Origin: Vicinamibacterales bacterium
GTDB lineage: Bacteria; Acidobacteriota; Vicinamibacteria; Vicinamibacterales; UBA8438
Direction of reading: 5' to 3'
NCBI GenBank assembly: GCA_030745255.1
Contig: JASLOY010000015.1
Coordinates: 1-18,187, forward strand
DNA length: 18,187 bases
The translations under genes and the position numbers were made by a program. Of this stretch, positions 13,543 to 18,187 are shown piece by piece. How positions within the stretch are numbered: position 1 is the first letter of the stretch; the number at the start of each line of letters is the position of its first letter. The notes under the pieces were generated by a model. It made no database searches, had not been told where the DNA came from, and saw only the letters and a program-made list of their open reading frames with translations.

Positions 13543-15162
13543 TCAATCCGGCCGCACACAGGCAAAGTTCGCGGCATCGTCGGTGCTGCCGGTACCGCTC
13601 CACCGAGCGACCTGCGGATAGGGGCACAGCGGGCGGGTTCGCACCACCTCGCCGTCCTCGAGTTTCGACGCGACCATTTGTTCTGGAGCGACCTCGTCCT
13701 CGACCCACTGCTCGAGCGCCGTCAGGGCGTCAAAGCGGTCCGGTCCCGGTCCGCCGCGGCAGTGTCCCATGCCCGGCACCATGAAGAGCCGGAAGAACTC
13801 CTGCACCTCGGCGAGCGCCGTGGCTGAATCCTTGCCCTCGCCCAACAGCTTCACGACCTCTTCGTAGTAGGCGATGGTGCCGAGCGGTGATATGTCGGCG
13901 TCGCTCCAGCCGTGATAAAGCAGCACCTTTCCGCCACGGTCGCGCAGGGGGCGCAAGTCGGGATTGTTCGCGTCGAGCGCCGGGCCTGTCTTGGCAAGGG
14001 CGATCGGCAGATCGCGTTCGTAGTCCCAGGTTCGGAAGTCCCACTCGGGATCGTTGAACACCATGTTCCGCATGAAGTCCTCGGCCGCGAGGAAGTGGGT
14101 GCCGGCGTAGGCCTCCGGTCCTGTCACCCAGCCCGACCAACCGCCCGGACTCGCCTCCCCACCGGGCACGAGCCCTGGGTAAATCACATCGCCAGCCGCG
14201 TTCACCGGACCGCGCCAAATGTCCTTGACCGCCTGGACCTGTTTCCGTGTGAAGCACGTGTCCTGGTCCTGACCGGTAGCACAGGTCAGCGTGTCCGGGT
14301 CGAATGCACACTTTCGCGGATCGTCAATGACGCCGTCCTCGATACCGTCCAGGGCGTCACACGCGGCGGTAACCGCGTTGCCGAGAATTGCCGCCTTTTC
14401 AGGCGTTATGTAGCTGTCAGGGTCGTCGAGCGTCGAGAGGGCGTACCAGAGATGGGCACTGGCGTAGAAACTGGTCCAGTTGTGGGCCGGGTCGCCGATG
14501 ACGAGACCGTCGAAGTCTTCAGGATAGCGCTGCGCCTCCATCATGCCCTGCTGACCGCCCTTCGAGCAGCCGACGTAGTACGAATAGTCAGGCGGCGCGC
14601 CGTACCGCGCTTCGGCGATCGCCTTCCCATGGACCGCCGTCAGGTGCAGCGAACGGTGGCCGAAGTCTTCCACCAGGTCCGGACGGTCGAGCGCCCAATC
14701 CGCATCGAACCCGCCGTCCCCGCGGACGTGTCCCGTGTCGGTGCTGGCGGTCGCATAGCCGCGCTCGAGCGCACCTGCCATCGCCCCATAGCTGATGACG
14801 CCGGCCATGCCGCCGTTGCCCGCGGTGTGGAACTTACCGTTCCATCCCTCGGACGGGAGCCAGACCTCGAAGTTGATCGCCGGCTCGGTCGTAGCCGCGA
14901 CCCGGCAGAATGCCGGAACGTCGATCGGCCGGTTGGCTCCGGGCGGCGTGAACCGACCGGCCGGCACCGCCTCGGCGAGGGTGACGGTTGTGTCCGGAAG
15001 CACGAGGCCGGCGAGCGTCGCGCACGACATCGGACTCGTCGCGTCGGCCACTGTCGTCGATTCAGCGCTACCGGCGCCACATGCGGCTACCATCGCCAGC
15101 GCAATCGCGCAGGTCGCGCACCAGAGAACGGTTGTCCACCGAGAAGAGTTGCTGTTCTGCAT
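13543..15162 (-). CDS. tannase/feruloyl esterase family lipoprotein
   Basis: A 539-residue protein with an AGGA about 9 bases before the ATG. The N-terminal hydrophobic stretch ends in MVAAC (Cys28), a lipobox. Tannase-family hallmarks are all present: nucleophile Ser200 in GCSKGGQQG, preceded by Cys199; Asp421 in HGWSDADISP; and His467 in GMGHCRGG, followed by Cys468. The paired Cys form the CS-D-HC disulfide that joins the catalytic residues. The acidic loop DALDGIEDGVIDDPRKCAF (269-287) matches the family's calcium site. These enzymes hydrolyse gallate, ferulate or related aromatic esters, some in plant polymers, and the family includes MHETase, so the exact substrate is open. It is convergent with the permease gene, with 62 bases between stops and no clear terminator. 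Confidence 0.93.
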   Translation of the reverse strand: MQNSNSSRWTTVLWCATCAIALAMVAACGAGSAESTTVADATSPMSCATLAGLVLPDTTVTLAEAVPAGRFTPPGANRPIDVPAFCRVAATTEPAINFEVWLPSEGWNGKFHTAGNGGMAGVISYGAMAGALERGYATASTDTGHVRGDGGFDADWALDRPDLVEDFGHRSLHLTAVHGKAIAEARYGAPPDYSYYVGCSKGGQQGMMEAQRYPEDFDGLVIGDPAHNWTSFYASAHLWYALSTLDDPDSYITPEKAAILGNAVTAACDALDGIEDGVIDDPRKCAFDPDTLTCATGQDQDTCFTRKQVQAVKDIWRGPVNAAGDVIYPGLVPGGEASPGGWSGWVTGPEAYAGTHFLAAEDFMRNMVFNDPEWDFRTWDYERDLPIALAKTGPALDANNPDLRPLRDRGGKVLLYHGWSDADISPLGTIAYYEEVVKLLGEGKDSATALAEVQEFFRLFMVPGMGHCRGGPGPDRFDALTALEQWVEDEVAPEQMVASKLEDGEVVRTRPLCPYPQVARWSGTGSTDDAANFACVRPD

Positions 15163-15244
15163 GTCGCTGATCCTATTCCGTACTATCCGACGTATTCAAC
15201 GAAGCAGCGGCCAGTGTCCTCGAGCGGCCACCTAACGTGATCCT

Positions 15245-15290
15245 GGCGAAGCCCTCAGGCTTCCTCCTGACTTCTGTCTCCTGACTTCTA
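15245..15290. repeat. 46-bp repeat, inverted partner of 17302-17347
   Basis: The reverse complement of these bases matches 17302-17347 at 40 of 46 positions. It lies just downstream (11 bases) of the FAD oxidoreductase stop. It contains a perfect 6-bp hairpin GAAGCC-CTCA-GGCTTC at 15248-15263 and the 7-base-phased units GACTTCT, GTCTCCT, GACTTCT at 15269-15289. The hairpin may serve as a weak terminator, but no U-tract follows. The rest of the 15163-15301 gap shows nothing recognisable. Confidence 0.85.
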
Positions 15291-15301
15291 GGAGTCGGGG
15301 C

Positions 15302-17269
15302 TTATTCCCCGAGTATTGGCATCGCCCGCCGCTGCAGTACTTCCTGCACGGCCCGGTGCGCCTCGAGGATGGCGGCGTCGGTGTGCGGGCTCGCCGCCGC
15401 GTCCGAGTTGGCAATCGTGATCTGTCCGAACGGTTGTCGGCCGATCACGCAAGGACGCTCGTTGGTCGACGAGAACACCCACTCCATCGGGTCATACAGA
15501 CTGTTGTAGGTGTACGCATACCCGTGCGGCCATCGGTTCACCGTGATCGCCAGAATGTCGCGCGCCGGATCGAACCCGCCACCACCCAGCACCCGGCCAA
15601 GCTGGTCTCGCAGCTTTCGTTCGAAGGTCTCGAAGGTTGTGCTCAGCAGGTCCTGACGCCCAATGCGATGCTGCTCCTTGCGCGGCGTCCCGGGTGAGGA
15701 CGGATACCGGGCCAGGCTGAGCACGACCGGCTCCTCGGGAGACTCGGCATGGCGCAGATCGCCCAGACTGACCGCCTCATCGAGGCCGACTCGCGTGTGA
15801 TACATGCTCGGCGTGCTGACGCGGCTGACGCCGAGGTTCTCGAACGCGGTCCAGTTGCGGATGGCGATGCTCGTGTAGACCAGCGGCGCCTTCACGCCGA
15901 AGGCGAGCGCCTCACGTTGTCGCTGCGGCAGCTCCGGCACCAGATACGGAATCACGGTGTTCCAGCAGGCCATCACACAGGCGCGGCCTCTGACCTGATG
16001 GGTCTGCCCGCCCCGGACGTAGCTGACCTCGACGTCCCGCTCTGACCCGTTCCCGCGGTGGCGCACGTGGACCACCGTGCTGTTGAGCCGGATGCGGGCC
16101 GCCTGGTTCGGCCGGTCGAGCCGGTCGTAGTCGACCCGCGCCATGCCGACGTCCTCCTGGGTGGAACCTGGCACTGCGTCGGGGATCAGCCAGCGCATCA
16201 GCAGTCGGGTGATGGTGGCATTGCCGTCGGGGAAGTGCACCGCCCCGCGGCCCGGACGCTGACGTCCGTGGTGCCCGCCCGGAAGGTCGGCCAGCACGCC
16301 GTCCGGGGTCGGCTCGAGCTGCAGACCTCCAAATCCGGGCTGCCCCATCTCCCAGGCGAACAGCGCGGGCAACGCGTCGGCGCCGACCGAGAAGCTGCCG
16401 TGACCGGTGTTCTGGAAGAACCACATCACCTGGGGATCGACCTTGACCAGGTTCAGCATGAAGTCGGTGTAGGTCATCTTCGCCAGCCGAGCCTTCTTCT
16501 CGGCTGACGACAGCCCCGGCAGGTAGTCTGGGAGCGACGTCTCGTAGAGTCTCAGTAGATCCCGCTGCGCCCTGTCCGACAGCGGTGTCTGCGCGAGGAA
16601 CGCCGCACTGTAGCCTCGACCGCCGTCCCGTTTCACCAACCGGTCGGCGCCCCAGGTTTCCTTGTCGAAGAAATATGCCGAGCCCAACCCCAGGCGGCGA
16701 TACATCCGGCGGCTGTCGGTGTTGGCGGCGAGAAACCGGTCGAGGTCGATGCCGATCGCGTCGAGCAGCGCGCGCGACGGCACGTTGTAGCGTTCGGGAG
16801 ACTCGATGTTCAGCGTGCCGCCGTTGAGCGCGAGCGTCCGTCCGTTGTAGTGGAATTCGTTTCGTTTGGCGTGCCCGCCGAAGTCGTCGTGGTTGTCGAG
16901 CACCAGCACCCGCGCATCGCGCCCGACGTGTGTGATGAAGAAATGGGCCGCGGCCAGACCGCTGATTCCGCCGCCGACGATGATCAGGTCGTAGCGTTCG
17001 CCGGTGTCGGCCGCGCCCGAGAGGTCCCATCCCCGCTGGTCGCGCATCTGGTGCGCGACTTCCCACGAGCCATCGTGGCTGCCACGCATGCCGGCCAGCG
17101 TGGGGGGGTAGTCGTCGACCGGCTGCCCGGGTGCGGCCGTCTGTTCAAGGGCGCTCGCCCAGCGCGGCAGGACCAGCGCGCCGCCGACCGGCAGCGCGAC
17201 GCCGTTGAGAAAGTCGCGCCGCGTGACAACGCGGTGCATGCCGAGGTCTCGGTCGGATGCGTTCGCCAT
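15302..17269 (-). CDS. Tat-exported FAD oxidoreductase, spermidine dehydrogenase-like
   Basis: A 655-residue protein started at MANASDRD (17269), which has GGAGAGCGGAG just upstream. The frame is open for a further 597 bases, but those run antisense across the desulfhydrase gene and are not used. VTRRDFLNG at 15-23 followed by a hydrophobic stretch is a twin-arginine signal. The FAD-binding dinucleotide fold begins at YDLIIVGGGISGLAAAHF (93-110), with LVLDNHDDFGGHAKRNEF at about 122-139 as the second strand and substrate loop. The C-terminal GRQPFGQITIANSDAAASPH closes the FAD site. The N-terminal DYPPTLAGMRGSHDGSWEVAH block is shared with proteins annotated as spermidine dehydrogenase (SpdH) or NAD(P)-binding protein. 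Polyamine oxidation in the periplasm is therefore plausible but not proved. The gene is bracketed by a 46-bp inverted repeat. Confidence 0.85.
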   Translation of the reverse strand: MANASDRDLGMHRVVTRRDFLNGVALPVGGALVLPRWASALEQTAAPGQPVDDYPPTLAGMRGSHDGSWEVAHQMRDQRGWDLSGAADTGERYDLIIVGGGISGLAAAHFFITHVGRDARVLVLDNHDDFGGHAKRNEFHYNGRTLALNGGTLNIESPERYNVPSRALLDAIGIDLDRFLAANTDSRRMYRRLGLGSAYFFDKETWGADRLVKRDGGRGYSAAFLAQTPLSDRAQRDLLRLYETSLPDYLPGLSSAEKKARLAKMTYTDFMLNLVKVDPQVMWFFQNTGHGSFSVGADALPALFAWEMGQPGFGGLQLEPTPDGVLADLPGGHHGRQRPGRGAVHFPDGNATITRLLMRWLIPDAVPGSTQEDVGMARVDYDRLDRPNQAARIRLNSTVVHVRHRGNGSERDVEVSYVRGGQTHQVRGRACVMACWNTVIPYLVPELPQRQREALAFGVKAPLVYTSIAIRNWTAFENLGVSRVSTPSMYHTRVGLDEAVSLGDLRHAESPEEPVVLSLARYPSSPGTPRKEQHRIGRQDLLSTTFETFERKLRDQLGRVLGGGGFDPARDILAITVNRWPHGYAYTYNSLYDPMEWVFSSTNERPCVIGRQPFGQITIANSDAAASPHTDAAILEAHRAVQEVLQRRAMPILGE

Positions 17270-17301
17270 GTCTCCGCTCTCCGCTGAGTACCCTGAGAGG
17301 T

Positions 17302-17347
17302 TAGAAGTCAGAAGGCAGAAGTCAGAAGGGAGCTGGAGGGCTTCGCC
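17302..17347. repeat. 46-bp repeat, inverted partner of 15245-15290
   Basis: Forty of 46 bases match the reverse complement of 15245-15290. It lies 32 bases upstream of the FAD oxidoreductase start codon. It begins with four 7-base units AGAAGTC, AGAAGGC, AGAAGTC, AGAAGGG (17303-17330) and ends GAGGGCTTCGCC, the part that pairs with the hairpin region of its partner. Confidence 0.85.
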
Positions 17348-17352
17348 GTTCC

Positions 17353-17387
17353 GATCTCTGCTTCCCGTCTCTCGATTCCTGCTTCCA
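17353..17387. repeat. degenerate 7-base-phased repeat, pyrimidine-rich
   Basis: Five successive 7-base units each start with G: GATCTCT, GCTTCCC, GTCTCTC, GATTCCT, GCTTCCA. Read on the other strand they resemble the purine-rich units at 17303-17330, so the divergent intergenic region 17270-17446 could fold back on itself. The rest of that region shows no convincing promoter. Confidence 0.6.
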
Positions 17388-17446
17388 GCCCCCCCTGTAT
17401 ACCACCAACCTTGCCCCGATTGCGGCAGGAAGGCGATCATCGCGTC

Positions 17447-18187
17447 ATGCCGACCGCCATCGAGGACGCGCTCGCCCGCTATCCCCGCGAGATCCTGACC
17501 CGCACACCGACCCCACTGGACCGTTTGCCGCACGCCGGCGCGCGGCTCGAATTGGATCTGCATCTGAAGCGCGATGACCTGACCGACCTGGCGCTCGGGG
17601 GCGACAAGCCACGCAAGCTCGAATATGAGGTGGCGAAGGCTCGGGCGTCCGGCGCCACCGTGCTGGTCACCTGCGGCAGCGCGCAGAGCAACCATGCTCG
17701 CTTGACCACCGCGGCCGCCCGCCGTGTCGGGCTCAACGCCGCGGTGGTGCTGAGCCGAGACGACCGCCGGGTGTTCCAGGGCAACCTGCTGACCGTCTAT
17801 CTGATGGGCGCGCGCGTCACGTTTGCCCACACTGACGAACACTGGGATCTCGAACGCCACGCGCACGCGCTGTGCGACGCGCTGCGAGCCGACGGCGAGA
17901 CGCCGTACTACATCCCGGTCAGCGGTTCGACGCCGCTGAGCTGCCTCGGTTATGTCCAGGCTGGACTCGAGCTCGCCGACCAGATCGCCGACGCGGGACT
18001 TCAGCCTGCCGCCGTCTATACACCGTTCGGGACCGGCGGCATCTTCGCCGGGACGCTCTCGGCGCTGCGTGTGCGCGGCATCGGGTGCCCGGTTATCGGG
18101 ATCAGTGTGAACCGCGGAACCGACCGGTGTCGCGAGAGTCTCGACACGTGGTGGCCCGCCATCGGGGAGTTGCTCGATCTCGACCCG
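17447..18187 (+). CDS. D-cysteine desulfhydrase/ACC deaminase family PLP enzyme, 3' end missing
   Basis: 247 codons are present and the frame is still open at the window end; the family is usually about 300-340 residues. The ATG at 17447 is used; AGGAAGG upstream is further away (about 13 bases) than usual. LKRDDLTDLALGGDKPRKLE at 40-59 is the family signature and contains the PLP-binding Lys54 (usually GGNK, here GGDK). TCGSAQSNHARLT at 75-87 holds the Ser-Asn-His block that contacts substrate or cofactor. TPFGTGGIFAGTLSALR further on is the glycine-rich phosphate loop. Members act on D-cysteine, L-cysteate or 1-aminocyclopropane-1-carboxylate; the sequence shown does not settle which. It is divergent from the FAD oxidoreductase gene with 177 bases between the start codons. 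Confidence 0.88.
   Translation, partial: MPTAIEDALARYPREILTRTPTPLDRLPHAGARLELDLHLKRDDLTDLALGGDKPRKLEYEVAKARASGATVLVTCGSAQSNHARLTTAAARRVGLNAAVVLSRDDRRVFQGNLLTVYLMGARVTFAHTDEHWDLERHAHALCDALRADGETPYYIPVSGSTPLSCLGYVQAGLELADQIADAGLQPAAVYTPFGTGGIFAGTLSALRVRGIGCPVIGISVNRGTDRCRESLDTWWPAIGELLDLDP

Noticed and set aside
12380..13708. Minus-strand open frame of 442 codons opposite the permease
   Set aside because: It is antisense to a full-length ADOP permease with intact FtsX motifs and its translation is Arg/His/Gly-rich without family features.
13912..15240. Plus-strand open frame of 442 codons opposite the tannase-family gene
   Set aside because: The minus strand encodes the complete CS-D-HC catalytic set; the plus frame has no recognisable domain.
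15245..17387. Heptamer arrays as a CRISPR array
   Set aside because: Units are only 7 bases with no spacers and no cas genes are present.
17270..17866. N-terminal extension of the FAD oxidoreductase frame to 17866
   Set aside because: The extension crosses the intergenic repeats and runs antisense to the PLP enzyme gene. The Tat signal and ribosome binding site put the start at 17269.

Overview
The window is 18.2 kb of high-GC bacterial chromosome with no rRNA, tRNA, phage, insertion sequence or CRISPR. The gene set suggests an Acidobacteriota genome, probably of the Vicinamibacteria kind: a DUF5916 outer-membrane-type barrel, a solitary 829-residue duplicated MacB/FtsX permease (the ADOP type typical of that phylum), a tannase/feruloyl-esterase lipoprotein, a class C beta-lactamase-like hydrolase and an octaheme cytochrome lipoprotein. 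This assignment is inference from gene content, not from a marker gene.

Layout. (1) Bases 1-2641, plus strand: the 3' part of a DUF5916 barrel protein, overlapped by 4 bases by a secreted metzincin-like zinc protease. (2) 2653-4864, minus strand: an octaheme c-type cytochrome lipoprotein followed by two small membrane proteins, the last of which is DUF2231. (3) 4897-7217, plus strand: an exported protein of unknown function whose 3' end is made of a repeat element, then an exported serine hydrolase. (4) 7432-10930, minus strand: an HExxH protein, a PerR-type regulator, rubrerythrin, an HdrD/GlpC-like Fe-S protein and a DUF3501 protein. The last four look like one peroxide-defence operon. (5) 10991-13480, plus: the ADOP permease. 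(6) 13543-15162, minus: a tannase-family esterase. (7) 15302-17269, minus: a Tat-exported FAD oxidoreductase resembling spermidine dehydrogenase. It is divergent from (8) 17447-18187, plus: a PLP enzyme of the D-cysteine desulfhydrase/ACC deaminase family, cut off by the window end.

The least ordinary material is in the short intergenic regions. A GC-rich multi-hairpin repeat of about 88 bp occurs twice, 1.5 kb apart. Copy 1 sits inside 28-bp inverted arms (5652-5833) and has replaced the end of an open reading frame. Copy 2 sits between two 84-bp direct repeats that duplicate a convergent gene junction, including both stop-codon regions. A separate 46-bp inverted repeat, 40 of 46 identical, brackets the FAD oxidoreductase gene. 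Seven-base-phased repeats recur at three intergenic sites.

The strongest functional story is the PerR-rubrerythrin-Fe-S-DUF3501 operon. PerR would sense peroxide through its iron site, rubrerythrin would reduce peroxide, and the Fe-S protein is a plausible source of electrons, because this rubrerythrin lacks its own rubredoxin domain. The role of DUF3501 is open.
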